A stretch of 64,000 nt of DNA from CAZBRS01 sp964494475 (GTDB lineage: Bacteria > Myxococcota_A > UBA9042 > CAZBRS01), in the NCBI GenBank assembly GCA_964494475.1, contig CAZBRS010000019.1, positions 27,773-91,772 of the forward strand, written 5' to 3'. Of this stretch, positions 34,926 through 43,369 are shown piece by piece. Numbering within the stretch: position 1 is the first letter of the stretch; the number at the start of each line of letters is the position of its first letter. The position numbers and the translations under genes were made by a program. The notes under the pieces are model-generated. The model was given only the letters and a program-made list of their open reading frames with translations, was not told where the DNA came from and searched no databases.

Positions 34926-35408
34926 TCAGAGATCGAACAGGAAACCCGCCCCGACGTGAAAGCGCTTCAGGTTGTCGTCGTCGCCGATGGCGATGTTGTA
35001 CCGGCCGAGGAAGAGCAGCGAGAAGTTCGCGACGAGCTTCCACTGCACGCCGGCCTGGAACCCCACGTCGAGGCGCACCGAGTCGTAGATCGGCGTGGCG
35101 CCCACCGTGAATCCGAACAGGGGCTTCAGGGGCTGCGTGCGCACCACGAAGTTGAAGCCGAGGCCCGCATCGGCGGTGTAGGTGCCCGACCCGTCCTTGG
35201 GCTTCAGCTTGTAGATCTCGGCGTAGGGCATGAGGTGGAAGGCCGAATAGACCGGCAGATCGATGACGTAGCCACCCGAAAACGACAGGTCGTAGCCCGC
35301 GCGGTTCCCGTGGGGCAGCACGACACCGCCCAGCAGGCCGATGCCGGCCTTGGCCTCGAGCGTCGCGGGCAACGCGAGCAGGAAGAGCACGACGAGCGCG
35401 CGACGCAT
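34926..35408 (-). CDS. small outer-membrane beta-barrel protein
   Basis: 160 residues with a Sec signal (MRRALVVLFLLALPATLEAKA) and a series of amphipathic strands separated by short turns (GIGLLGGVVLPHG, YDLSFSGGYVIDLPVY, FNFVVRTQPLKPLFGFTVGA, VGFQAGVQWKLVANFSLLFL). It ends in a strand finishing with aromatic Phe two residues before the end (HVGAGFLFDL), as in OmpW/OmpA-like eight-strand barrels. GGAGGACCCC precedes the ATG at 35408. No ligand can be proposed. Confidence 0.8.
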   Translation of the reverse strand: MRRALVVLFLLALPATLEAKAGIGLLGGVVLPHGNRAGYDLSFSGGYVIDLPVYSAFHLMPYAEIYKLKPKDGSGTYTADAGLGFNFVVRTQPLKPLFGFTVGATPIYDSVRLDVGFQAGVQWKLVANFSLLFLGRYNIAIGDDDNLKRFHVGAGFLFDL

Positions 35409-35460
35409 GGGGTCCTCCACGCGAATACGACCCCAGCATACGCGGGGAGTGGGAGGGGTC

Positions 35461-35490
35461 AAAAAAGGTGCGATGCCGTCACGGCCGCAC
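35461..35490 (-). terminator. intrinsic terminator overlapping the vapC stop codon
   Basis: On the minus strand GTGCG-GCCGT (35490-35481 side) pairs with ACGGC-AT-CGCAC, giving a 10-bp stem interrupted by two unpaired bases, and a U-run from 35466-35461. The TGA stop of the PIN toxin lies at the loop. This is one of the few textbook rho-independent terminators in the window. Confidence 0.7.
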
Positions 35491-35862
35491 GACTCGCAGT
35501 TGCGGCTGGGGGTAATGCGCTACGTTGTCGGTGACGAGGACGGCGTCGTGTTCCGCGGCGGCGGCGGCGATCAGGCAATCGAGCAGACCCAGCGTCACCC
35601 CCCCAGAGCGGTACTCCGCCTTCCAGTCGCCCGCCCGGAGTGCGCCCTCCCGTGACAGGGGAAGGTGCTCGAAGCTCTCGAGCAGGGCCAGGGTCGTCTT
35701 GCGCTCCGACGGGCGCATGCCCGCAGCGATCTCGGCGACCACGACCTCGCAGGTGGCCAGCACCGCACCGCGAGCGACCAGCGCGCGCACGGCAGCCACC
35801 GGACCGGGCTTCCCCCTCAGTACGTCGATCACGACGCACGAGTCGAGCAGGTGCAGGTTCAC
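35479..35862 (-). CDS. vapC: PIN-domain ribonuclease toxin, VapC family
   Basis: 127 residues. Acidic site residues are D7 (LHLLDSCVVIDVL), E44 (VVAEIAAG), D95 (LLDCLIAAAA) and D112 (LVTDNVAHY), so the PIN nuclease is complete. The ATG overlaps the stop of the upstream antitoxin gene by 4 bp. It differs clearly from the other PIN toxin (7771-8169): here the partner is a ribbon-helix-helix protein and the sequence is of the short FitB/VapC type. The operon ends in an intrinsic terminator. Confidence 0.9.
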   Translation of the reverse strand: MNLHLLDSCVVIDVLRGKPGPVAAVRALVARGAVLATCEVVVAEIAAGMRPSERKTTLALLESFEHLPLSREGALRAGDWKAEYRSGGVTLGLLDCLIAAAAAEHDAVLVTDNVAHYPQPQLRVVRP

Positions 35863-36116
35863 GACCGGCCCCGAAGCGCCTCATCGGCTTCGCGGCGCGA
35901 GCTGATGTGCGCCGCCGCGCCGCCGGCCAACTCGGGGTGCTCCTCTTTGCTCCAGGCACCTACTGCCTGCTCCAAAGCCTCGGACTGTCGAAGTTGGGCG
36001 AGTCGCGTGCGTACAGCCTCGGCGACGAAGCGACTTCGGCCGCGGTTCCCAACGCGGAGATCGATAGAGGAGACCAGGCTCTCGTCGAGGACCACGTGCA
36101 GGCGCTGCTGGTGCAT
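35859..36116 (-). CDS. vapB: ribbon-helix-helix antitoxin
   Basis: 85 residues. The N-terminal strand QQRLHVVLDESLVSSID and following helices (RSRFVAEAVRTRLAQL) are a CopG/MetJ-type ribbon-helix-helix DNA-binding domain. The C-terminal part (LEQAVGAWSKEEHPELAG) is the flexible toxin-binding tail. GGAGGCTTTC precedes the ATG. It is first in the operon with the PIN toxin and should repress its own promoter. An inverted pair GACAT (36150-36154) / ATGTC (36165-36169) upstream is a possible operator. Confidence 0.88.
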   Translation of the reverse strand: MHQQRLHVVLDESLVSSIDLRVGNRGRSRFVAEAVRTRLAQLRQSEALEQAVGAWSKEEHPELAGGAAAHISSRREADEALRGRS

Positions 36117-36149
36117 GAAAGCCTCCGTTGCGACACACCAGAAGAGTGG

Positions 36150-36169
36150 GACATACTGTGGGCGATGTC
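36150..36169. promoter_or_regulatory. possible operator of the RHH/VapC operon
   Basis: An inverted pair, GACAT and ATGTC, separated by 10 bp lies 34 bp upstream of the antitoxin start. Ribbon-helix-helix antitoxins bind short inverted or tandem sites of this size. The arms are short, so chance is a real alternative. Confidence 0.25.
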
Positions 36170-36179
36170 AATGGGCGCG

Positions 36180-38201
36180 TCAGAACAACGAGCCCTGCTC
36201 CGGGGGTTTGGAGGGGGAAGGCGTCCCCGGCACAGGGGTAGGACTGGGCGTGGCCGAGCCCTCGAGCATGGCGAAGAACGCGCCCTCAGCGACGATGCGG
36301 ATGGACCCGCCGGCCGCGTTGATCCTGTCGGCCTCGGTCAGCTTGCCACCGCGCGTGCCCTGCCCGAACAGCGGCGAGCCCTCATCGCCCACCACCAAGT
36401 AATCGAGATCGCGCGTGACCTGGGGCGGCGTGGCGCCGCCGTGCTGCCTGACGAGGGCCTGGGCCTGCTTGCGCTCGAAGCGTTGGAGCTTGCCGGTGAA
36501 GACGACCTTCTTGCCCGACAGGCGGCCCTCGGCTGGCGCCGTCTCCGCGACCACCGTCACCTCGGTCAGCAGATCGTCGATCGACGCGCGGGCGTCGATC
36601 AGGCCCTGCACGACGCTGGCGGCGATGACGGGGCCCACGCCGAAGATGGCGCCGATCTCCGCTTCGGACGACGCGCGCAGGCGGTCGAGGGAGCCGACGT
36701 GCGCGGCGATGGCCTGGGCCACCTGCCGCCCCACCTCGCGGAGCCCCAGCGCCTGGAGGAAGACGGCCAACGTCAAGGTTCGGCGCGAGTTCACGTTGCG
36801 GACCAGCTTCGCGGCGAGCGTTTCGCCCATTCGCTCGATCTCGCCGAGGTCGTCCGCCCTGAGTCGGTAGAAATGCGCGGGGCTGACCAGCAGCCCGCGT
36901 TCGTGAAGCAGGTCCACGATCCTGGCGCCGAACCCGTCGATCTCGACCACCTTGGCGAAGTGCTCCAGCCGCGCCAGGGCCGACGCCCGGCACGATGTGG
37001 GCTCGACGCAGTACAGGAAGCCGTCGCGCTCGGCGGTGGGGCGGCCGCACGCTGGACAGTGAGCGGGGGGCAGCACGGGCTCGGTGCCTCCCCCCAGGCT
37101 GGTCTCGATGTTGGGGATCACCCCGCCGCGCCGCATGGCCACCACGCGATCGCCGAGCTTCAGGTCGAGGCCGCGCAGGATGTTGAGGTTGTGCAGGCTG
37201 CAGCGCGTGACGGTGGCCCCCGACAGCTTGACGGGCTCCAGGACGGCCACGGGCGTGATCGCGCCGGTGCGGGCCACGCTCCACTCGATGCGCAGCAGGG
37301 TCGACGTGCCGGACTCGCCCTGGAACTTCCAGGCGATGGCGTGGCGCGGGTGGTGGGCCGTCGCGCCGAGGCGCTCCTGCTCTTCGGCGCGCTCGGCCTT
37401 GAACACCACGCCGTCGAGCTCGAAGTCGAGGTCCTCGCGCTCGGCGAGCACCCTGGCGTAGAAGGCGGGCATGCCCGCCTTGGGCATGATCTCGCCCCGC
37501 ACGGGGGTGAAGCCGAGGCGCGCGAGCAGATCGCGCCGCTCGCGCTCGCCGGGCAGGTCGCGGCCCTTGAGGTCGTAGGCGAAGAAGCGCAGGCGCGCCA
37601 GGTTCGCGCGCGCCCCCTCCTTCTGCTTCACCGTGCCGGCGGCGAAGTTGCGCGGGTTCGCGAACTGCTCGGCGACGCTGCGGAACTCCGAGAGCGGCGC
37701 GTAGATCTCGCCCCGTACCTCGAGCTCACCCTCGGGCAAGCGGCGCGGGACCCCGGGGATCTCGCGCACGTTCGCCGTGACGTCGTCGCCCCGCTCGCCG
37801 TCGCCGCGCGTGGCCGCCAGAGCCAGGTTTCCCTCGGCATCGTAGCGGATGGCGACGGCCATGCCGTCGATCTTGGGCGATCCGACCACGTCGCCCTCGA
37901 AGTCGGCGGCCCAGGCCTGGACCTCGGCCTCGGTGTACGCCTTGTCGAGGCTGAGCATGGGCACGGGGTGCACGACCTTCGAGCCCAGCCGTTCGCGCGC
38001 CGCCTCGCCGCCTCCGCCGACCCGCGAGAGCAGGGGCGAGCGCGGATCGAGTTCGGTCAGCCGACGCACGAGCCGATCGTAATCGTAGTCGCTGATCTCG
38101 GGGGCGTTGAGGTCCCAGTACAGGTGGTCGTGCCGTCGCACCAGCGCGTCGAGCTCGGACGTGGCCAGGTCGGCGAGGGGCTTGCCCCAGGGGTCGGGCA
38201 T
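36180..38201 (-). CDS. ligA: NAD-dependent DNA ligase LigA
   Basis: 673 residues, the standard length. The N-terminal Ia domain (HDHLYWDLNAPEISDYDYD) binds NAD. The nucleotidyl-lysine is K110 in SPKIDGMA. An OB fold, a four-Cys zinc finger (HCPACGRP ... YCVEPTSC), helix-hairpin-helix repeats (MGETLAAKLV, LGLREVGRQVA, FGVGPVIAAS) and a C-terminal BRCT domain (SGKKVVFTGKL) follow. The chain ends PEQGSLF, like many LigA tails. It seals nicks during replication and repair. The leader before the ATG has only a weak ribosome site. Confidence 0.97.
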   Translation of the reverse strand: MPDPWGKPLADLATSELDALVRRHDHLYWDLNAPEISDYDYDRLVRRLTELDPRSPLLSRVGGGGEAARERLGSKVVHPVPMLSLDKAYTEAEVQAWAADFEGDVVGSPKIDGMAVAIRYDAEGNLALAATRGDGERGDDVTANVREIPGVPRRLPEGELEVRGEIYAPLSEFRSVAEQFANPRNFAAGTVKQKEGARANLARLRFFAYDLKGRDLPGERERRDLLARLGFTPVRGEIMPKAGMPAFYARVLAEREDLDFELDGVVFKAERAEEQERLGATAHHPRHAIAWKFQGESGTSTLLRIEWSVARTGAITPVAVLEPVKLSGATVTRCSLHNLNILRGLDLKLGDRVVAMRRGGVIPNIETSLGGGTEPVLPPAHCPACGRPTAERDGFLYCVEPTSCRASALARLEHFAKVVEIDGFGARIVDLLHERGLLVSPAHFYRLRADDLGEIERMGETLAAKLVRNVNSRRTLTLAVFLQALGLREVGRQVAQAIAAHVGSLDRLRASSEAEIGAIFGVGPVIAASVVQGLIDARASIDDLLTEVTVVAETAPAEGRLSGKKVVFTGKLQRFERKQAQALVRQHGGATPPQVTRDLDYLVVGDEGSPLFGQGTRGGKLTEADRINAAGGSIRIVAEGAFFAMLEGSATPSPTPVPGTPSPSKPPEQGSLF

Positions 38202-38220
38202 GGCGGGACTTCCCGGCGGA

Positions 38221-38448
38221 TCAACGATCCGATTCTACCTTCTTCGGCTCCATCGAGCACGTCTTGATACCGAGCAGCGGGTAGGCGGGGCATCTGCCCG
38301 CCAGGCCGGTCGCCAGGGGTACGACGCCCAGCAGGCCCCAGAGGCTCTGGGGCCCCCAGAAGACCAGGCTGAGCAGGACGAGGCCGGCGCCGACGCGGGC
38401 TGCGCGCCCGAGGACGCCGACGTTCTTTTCGAGGAATTTCGAGCCCAT
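38221..38448 (-). CDS. DUF2892 (YgaP-type) membrane protein
   Basis: 75 residues. It begins MGSKFLEKNVGVLGRAARVG, followed by two hydrophobic helices (GLVLLSLVFWGP; LWGLLGVVPLATGLAG) and a conserved RCPAYPLLGIKTCS with two cysteines. This is the YgaP-like inner-membrane module, which in other proteins is fused to rhodanese and linked to sulfur handling. GGGAGAACCCC precedes the ATG at 38448. It ends 19 bp before ligA on the same strand, so the two may be co-transcribed. Confidence 0.85.
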   Translation of the reverse strand: MGSKFLEKNVGVLGRAARVGAGLVLLSLVFWGPQSLWGLLGVVPLATGLAGRCPAYPLLGIKTCSMEPKKVESDR

Positions 38449-38526
38449 GGGGTTCTCCCGTGTGGTTCCGGGGGAAGATAGGCGCCGCCGTCCGACGTGC
38501 AAGGCGCACGGTACCGGAGGCTCTCG

Positions 38527-38640
38527 CTCACAGGCCCGCCGAGAATGGCATTCGCGGGCCTGTGAGGTTGTTGTTTGCGCGGAAAGCACCGGGCTTTCCG
38601 CGAGACAGGCTCGCCCGAAACGTACTCTTCGGCGACCCTG
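38527..38640. repeat. cluster of three hairpins downstream of the MopE-like gene
   Basis: A 13-bp stem CTCACAGGCCCGC (38527-38539) / GCGGGCCTGTGAG (38554-38566), then a 10-bp stem CGCGGAAAGC (38578-38587) / GCTTTCCGCG (38593-38602), then an imperfect stem from ACAGG (38605) to CCCTGT (38642). They fill the non-coding space between the DUF2892 start and the stop of the glycine-rich lipoprotein gene and could act as its transcript end. Confidence 0.6.
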
Positions 38641-41487
38641 TCAGAACGCGCACTCGGCCTCGAGGCAGAAGCCCGAGTCGCCCGAGGCTCCCGGGACGCC
38701 CGCGCTGCCGACCGACGCGCCACCCGCGCCGCCGCCGCCGTTGGTGCACGTGATGTCCTGCATCAGCGCCGAAACGGGGGATCCCTCGACCAGAACGTGG
38801 TACACGCAGAACGAGGGGCCGCCGCCGCCGCCACCGCCATGGCCGCCGCGCCCGCCGTCGCCGCCCTTGCCGCCGGGCCCGCCCGAGCCGGCGTTCTCGA
38901 CGCTGGTGCCGCCGCCGGAGCCGCCGCTGCCTCCCGTGGTTCCGTCGCCGCCCTTCGACGCGGCGCCGCCGGCGCCGCCTCCGGCCAACGTGGCGTCGAT
39001 CGCACGAACGACGGGCTGCCCTCCGACCGCGAGCACCCCGAAGGCTGCGCCGCCGCCGTCGCCGGACAGGCCCCTCTGCCCGCCGCAGCCGCCGGCGCCG
39101 CCGCCGCCGCCCGCGCCGCCGTAGCCGTAGCACGTGAAGACCGTGCCGTTGACGCCACCACCGCCTCCGCCACCGCCGCCGCCCCCCGCGCCGCCCTTGC
39201 CATCGGTGGCCGGGAGGTCGTGCCCACCGTTCGCGGGCGCGTAGAGCCCGCCCTCGAAGGCGCCGAACGCGGCGCCGCTGCTCCCGTTGATCCCAGCCGC
39301 GCCGCTCGTACCGGGCGCTCCGGCATCGCCGCTGCCGTAATGTCCGTCGCCGGGGGATCCGCCGGTGGCCGTGCTGTCGCCGTTGCTGCCGCCCGCGCTC
39401 CCGGAGCTGCCCTTGCCATCGTGGTACCCGGCCGAGCCGCCCCAGCCGCCCCACCCCGCGCTCGCGCCCCAGGGGCACGCGGGCTTCGCGCCGCCATCTC
39501 CGGTGTCGGGCGAGCCGTACTGCTTGCACCACGCGCTGGTGTCCGATTCGCTGCCCGACTCGCCGTACGTGCCGGCGGCGCCGTAGACCGTGGGCTTGGC
39601 GCCCGGCGTGGTGCGGGAGGTGCCGTCGCCGGCCTTGCCGATCTCGAGGACCAGGTTCGAGAGCACGAGGCCCGGGGCGTCGAGGGCGTGCACGCCATAA
39701 TTGGAGCCGCCCGCCGCGACGTTGTCGGCGAGCACGACGTGGAATCGATCGAAGGCCGTCGGGGTGTCGGTCGACAGGTCGTGCGCGACGACGCCGATCT
39801 GCGCGCCCTGCGCGTCGGGCGCCGTCACCTCGACGGTGGTCACGTATTCGGGCGCGCGCAGCCAGCCGACGGGCTTGTGGAAGCCTCCGTACACGCCTAT
39901 CGCGGCCGCCAACGTGACGGGGCCCTCGTACGTGCCGGCCGAGACCAGCACCTGGGTCTTGCCCTCGGCCAGGGCGGTGTCGATGCCCTCCTGGATCGTG
40001 AGCTTGGGCAGATCGCGCGTGCCCGGGTTGAAGTCGTCGCCGCCGTGTTGCAGGGGCGCCACGAAGACCGCCAGCGCTTCGTGGCCGTCGATCCCGTCGC
40101 AGTTGGCGTCGACGAAGTCGTCGTCGGGCAGGTCGACGCCCGCGTCGCACGGGTCGACGCAGGCGCCGTCGACGCAGACGCCGGCGTCGCCTCCGGCCAG
40201 CGCGCACGCGAGGGGCGTGCCTTCGGGGGAGCCCTCGTCGGTCAGCTGATCGCAGTCCTGGTCGACACCGTCGCACACCTCGGGGTTGCCGGGGAACACG
40301 CCGTCGTCCTGGGGGGCGCAGTCGTCACCGTCGGCCGAGCCGTCGTCGTCGTCATCGGGGTCGACGCAGTCGGCCTGGCCGTCGTCGTCGGTGTCGGCGA
40401 AGTTCTCGTCCGTCACGCCGTTGCAGTTGGTGTCGAGCCCGTCGCACGTCTCGGCCGCCTGCGGGTAGGCGGCCGGGTTCCGGGGCTCGCAGTCGTCGGC
40501 GTCGGCCACGCCGTCGTTGTCGTCGTCGGCGTCGCAGGCGTCACCCGCGCCGTCGCCGTCGAAGTTGGCCTGATCGAGGTTGGGCACGCCGGGGCAGTTG
40601 TCGTTCGGGGGCAACAGGCCGTCGCAGTCGTAGTCGAGCGGGAGCTCGACATCGCCGCAGTCGGCGGCGTCTTCGTCGGTGGCGCCGTCGCAGTCGTTGT
40701 CCTGGCACTCGCCGCAGTGCTCGTCGACCGGCGAGTAGCCCGCGACGGCCTCGTAGTCGCAGCTCCAGCCCGCGAGGCCGGCGCAGACGACGGGCACGCC
40801 CGCGGCGCAAACGCCGTCGGTCTTGCACGCCGCAGTTGCTGAGGCAGCGTCGACGCCTTCGTCGGTGGCGCCGTCGCAGTCGTCGTCGTGGCCGTTGCAG
40901 GCCTCCTCCTGCGGCACGGGGGCGTCGCAGTCGCCGAGCCCTGCGTCGGTGCAGACGCGCTGACCCACGCAGTGGCCCCAACCGTTGACGTTTTCGCAGA
41001 ACGTGGCGTAGCCGGCCTGCACGAACTCGGGGCGGCACAGGCAGAGGCCGGTGACGGGCACGCACTGCAGCCGCGTGTCGCCGCCCACCGTGGCCGCCTC
41101 GCTGCAGTCGTGGAGAGCCGGGCAGTCGTCGGCGTTCGCGCAGGGCGTGCCGCAGAACGCGCCGGGCGCACCGTACGTGACGCAGCGCGCGCCGGGGTCG
41201 ACCTCGGAGCAGTCGGTGTCTTGCAGGCAGGGCCGGCAGAGCAGGGGGGCGTGGTCGGTGGTGTCGGGCTCGGCGGCGTCGTCGACGTCGAGGGGATCGG
41301 CCGGGTCCTCGGAGACGTCGTGCACGAAGGCCACGTCGTCGGGGGTCTCGGCCGCGACGTCGGCGCCGGTGTCGCCGGCAGCCTCGACGCCCGTGTCGAG
41401 GGGAGTGAGACCGTCGGAAGAAGCGCCGCACGAGGCGGTCAGGCCGACCATCAACGCCACCAGGATCCGCGAGGCGTACAGGCGCAT
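38641..41487 (-). CDS. MopE-like, glycine-rich surface lipoprotein
   Basis: 948 residues. Lipobox at Cys20 (LTASCGASS), an Asp-rich linker and a Cys-rich segment (about 85-185). Next are MopE/thrombospondin-3-like putative Ca2+-binding motifs of the form EEACNGHDDDCDGATDEG, repeated about four times, with many DxDxDG loops (about 190-460). A DUF1565-like beta-helix start (LPKLTIQEGI, QVLVSAGTYEGPVTL; about 480-660) leads to a very Gly-rich C-terminal region (about 690-930) with runs of ten or more Gly. GAGGGAAC precedes the ATG. Probably a Ca2+-stabilised surface or matrix protein. The glycine-rich tail explains the long GC-only stretches at 38800-39450. Confidence 0.88.
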   Translation of the reverse strand: MRLYASRILVALMVGLTASCGASSDGLTPLDTGVEAAGDTGADVAAETPDDVAFVHDVSEDPADPLDVDDAAEPDTTDHAPLLCRPCLQDTDCSEVDPGARCVTYGAPGAFCGTPCANADDCPALHDCSEAATVGGDTRLQCVPVTGLCLCRPEFVQAGYATFCENVNGWGHCVGQRVCTDAGLGDCDAPVPQEEACNGHDDDCDGATDEGVDAASATAACKTDGVCAAGVPVVCAGLAGWSCDYEAVAGYSPVDEHCGECQDNDCDGATDEDAADCGDVELPLDYDCDGLLPPNDNCPGVPNLDQANFDGDGAGDACDADDDNDGVADADDCEPRNPAAYPQAAETCDGLDTNCNGVTDENFADTDDDGQADCVDPDDDDDGSADGDDCAPQDDGVFPGNPEVCDGVDQDCDQLTDEGSPEGTPLACALAGGDAGVCVDGACVDPCDAGVDLPDDDFVDANCDGIDGHEALAVFVAPLQHGGDDFNPGTRDLPKLTIQEGIDTALAEGKTQVLVSAGTYEGPVTLAAAIGVYGGFHKPVGWLRAPEYVTTVEVTAPDAQGAQIGVVAHDLSTDTPTAFDRFHVVLADNVAAGGSNYGVHALDAPGLVLSNLVLEIGKAGDGTSRTTPGAKPTVYGAAGTYGESGSESDTSAWCKQYGSPDTGDGGAKPACPWGASAGWGGWGGSAGYHDGKGSSGSAGGSNGDSTATGGSPGDGHYGSGDAGAPGTSGAAGINGSSGAAFGAFEGGLYAPANGGHDLPATDGKGGAGGGGGGGGGGGVNGTVFTCYGYGGAGGGGGAGGCGGQRGLSGDGGGAAFGVLAVGGQPVVRAIDATLAGGGAGGAASKGGDGTTGGSGGSGGGTSVENAGSGGPGGKGGDGGRGGHGGGGGGGPSFCVYHVLVEGSPVSALMQDITCTNGGGGAGGASVGSAGVPGASGDSGFCLEAECAF

Positions 41488-41637
41488 GTTCCCTCGTCGC
41501 GAAGTGCGAATATCGCGGGGAGTTTCGCACGACGTCGCACGGGCGGCAATCGTGAACGCCACGGGGCCTTGGCCTTTCCGCTTGCGCCCGCCGCGGCCTC
41601 CCGTACGATCCGGCGCGACCACTCTGCGGGGCATGGA

Positions 41638-42873
41638 ATGGGCGGGGCCGGCATCCAGGGACTCATCGCCGAACGGCTGGGCGGCGAGCGCTTCGGCAAG
41701 GACGAGAAGATCTACAAGTTCGAGCGCATCAAGCGGGCCAAGCGTGCGGCCCAGGCGGCGCGCCCCGAGGTGCCGGTCATCGACTTCGGGGTCGGCGAGC
41801 CCGACGGGGTGGCGGCGCCCGTGCTCCAGGAGGCGCTCGCCCGCGAGGCGGGCCGGCCCGAGAACCGCTTCTACGCCGACAACGGCATCGACGAGCTGAA
41901 GGTGGCGGCCGCCGCCTACCTGGAGCGCGAGTACGGGGTGGTGGGCGTCGACCCCGCGACCGAGATCGTGCACGCCATCGGCGCCAAGTCGGCGCTGGCC
42001 ATGCTGCCCTCGGCGTTCATCGATCCCGGCGACGTGTGCCTGCAGACGGTGCCCGGCTACCCGGTGCTGGCCACCCACAGCGCCTGGTACGGCGGTCGCG
42101 TGGTGAACCTGCCCCTCACGCGCGAACGCGGCTTCCTGCCCGACCTGTCGGCCATCCCCCGCGACGTGGCACGCGCCGCCAAGCTCTTGTACCTCAACTA
42201 CCCGAACAACCCCACGGGGGCGGTCGCGACGCGCGCCTTCTTCGAGGAGGCCGTGGCCTTTGCCCGCGAGCACCAGGTGCTGCTGGTCTCGGACCTGCCC
42301 TATGGCCCTCTGGTCTACGAGGGCGCGCCGCACAGCCTGCTGTCGGTGCCCGGCGCGCGCGACGTGGCCGTCGAGATCCACAGCTTCTCGAAGGCGTGGA
42401 ACATGACCGGCTGGCGCCTGGCGTTCGTGGCCGGCAACCGCGACGCCATCGCGGCCTTCGCCAACGTGAAGGACAACTACGACTCGGGCCAGTTCCGGGC
42501 CATCCAGAAGGCGGGCGTGGTCGCGCTCGGCCGCCCCGATCTCACGGCGACGATTCGCGCGCACTACGAGGGCCGGTTGCGCAAGCTGGTGGCGGCGCTG
42601 CGGGGCTTGGGCTTCGACGCCCGCATGCCCGGGGGCACCTTCTACCTGTACGTTCCGGCCCCGACGGGCGCGGGCGACCGCTCGTTTGCGAACGCCGAGG
42701 AGGCCTGCGAGCACCTGATCCGCGAGGCCTCGATCATCACGGTGCCCTGGGACGAGACGGGTCCGGCGCTGCGCTTCTCGGCCACGTTCGAGTCGACGGG
42801 AGAGGCCGATGACGAGCGCGTGATCGCCGAGGCCGTGCGCCGCTTGGCAAGCCTCGAGCTGCGCTTCAGTTGA
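41638..42873 (+). CDS. dapL: DapL-like PLP aminotransferase (LL-diaminopimelate type)
   Basis: 411 residues, the usual DapL length. It is a class I/II aminotransferase: IDFGVGEPDG, YADNGIDELKVAAAAYL, YLNYPNNPTGA, SDLPYGPL and the PLP lysine near K252 in HSFSKAWNMTGWR. The N-terminal region (ERLGGERFGKDEKIYKFERI) matches the LL-diaminopimelate aminotransferase group, which makes LL-diaminopimelate directly from tetrahydrodipicolinate. Closely related enzymes include other aspartate/aromatic aminotransferases, so the substrate is probable rather than certain. The ribosome site is weak. The 3' end overlaps the convergent dtd gene by 8 bp. Confidence 0.8.
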   Translation: MGGAGIQGLIAERLGGERFGKDEKIYKFERIKRAKRAAQAARPEVPVIDFGVGEPDGVAAPVLQEALAREAGRPENRFYADNGIDELKVAAAAYLEREYGVVGVDPATEIVHAIGAKSALAMLPSAFIDPGDVCLQTVPGYPVLATHSAWYGGRVVNLPLTRERGFLPDLSAIPRDVARAAKLLYLNYPNNPTGAVATRAFFEEAVAFAREHQVLLVSDLPYGPLVYEGAPHSLLSVPGARDVAVEIHSFSKAWNMTGWRLAFVAGNRDAIAAFANVKDNYDSGQFRAIQKAGVVALGRPDLTATIRAHYEGRLRKLVAALRGLGFDARMPGGTFYLYVPAPTGAGDRSFANAEEACEHLIREASIITVPWDETGPALRFSATFESTGEADDERVIAEAVRRLASLELRFS

Positions 42874-43315
42874 CGGCGCGGGTGTCGAGCACGAGCGTCA
42901 CCGGGCCGTCGTTCACCAGAGCGACCTGCATGTGCGCTCCGAACACTCCCTGCCTCGCCTCGAGACCGAGGGCCCGCAGGAGCGCCACGAAGGCGTCGAC
43001 CATCGGCGCGGCGGTCTCGGGGCGCATGGCGCGCGTGTACGAGGGGCGCCGACCCTTCGTGGTGTCGGCCAGCAGCGTGAACTGGCTCACGACCAGCACC
43101 TGGCCCCCCACGTCGACCAGGCTCAGGTTCAGCTTGCCGTCGGCGTCGTCGAACACGCGCAGCACCGGCACTCGGGCGGCCAGGACCTCGAGATCGGCGG
43201 GGGTGTCGCCCTCGGCCACGCCGAGCAGCACCAGGAGCCCGCGCCCGATGCGGGCCACCTCGCGGCCCCCGACCGTGACCGACGCCTCGGAGACCCGCTG
43301 CAGTACGGCGCGCAT
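42866..43315 (-). CDS. dtd: D-aminoacyl-tRNA deacylase
   Basis: 149 residues, the standard length. Both signature motifs are present: SQFTLLADTTKGRRPS and the cis-proline motif NDGPVT near the C terminus. The enzyme removes D-amino acids and glycine mischarged on tRNA. The start MRAVLQRVSEASVTVGG at 43315 is the family start; a TTG three codons earlier is too close to the only GAGG. It diverges from the pseudo-peptidase gene and converges with the aminotransferase. Confidence 0.96.
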   Translation of the reverse strand: MRAVLQRVSEASVTVGGREVARIGRGLLVLLGVAEGDTPADLEVLAARVPVLRVFDDADGKLNLSLVDVGGQVLVVSQFTLLADTTKGRRPSYTRAMRPETAAPMVDAFVALLRALGLEARQGVFGAHMQVALVNDGPVTLVLDTRAVN

Positions 43316-43369
43316 GGAGGCCAACCTCGCGGTTGTGGGCGGGCGAATCTTACACTACAGTGCGTGGTC

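Noticed and set aside
41488..42714. Upstream extension of the MopE-like gene into the aminotransferase region
   Set aside because: The signal peptide and lipobox begin at 41487; the extension lies antisense to a real aminotransferase gene.
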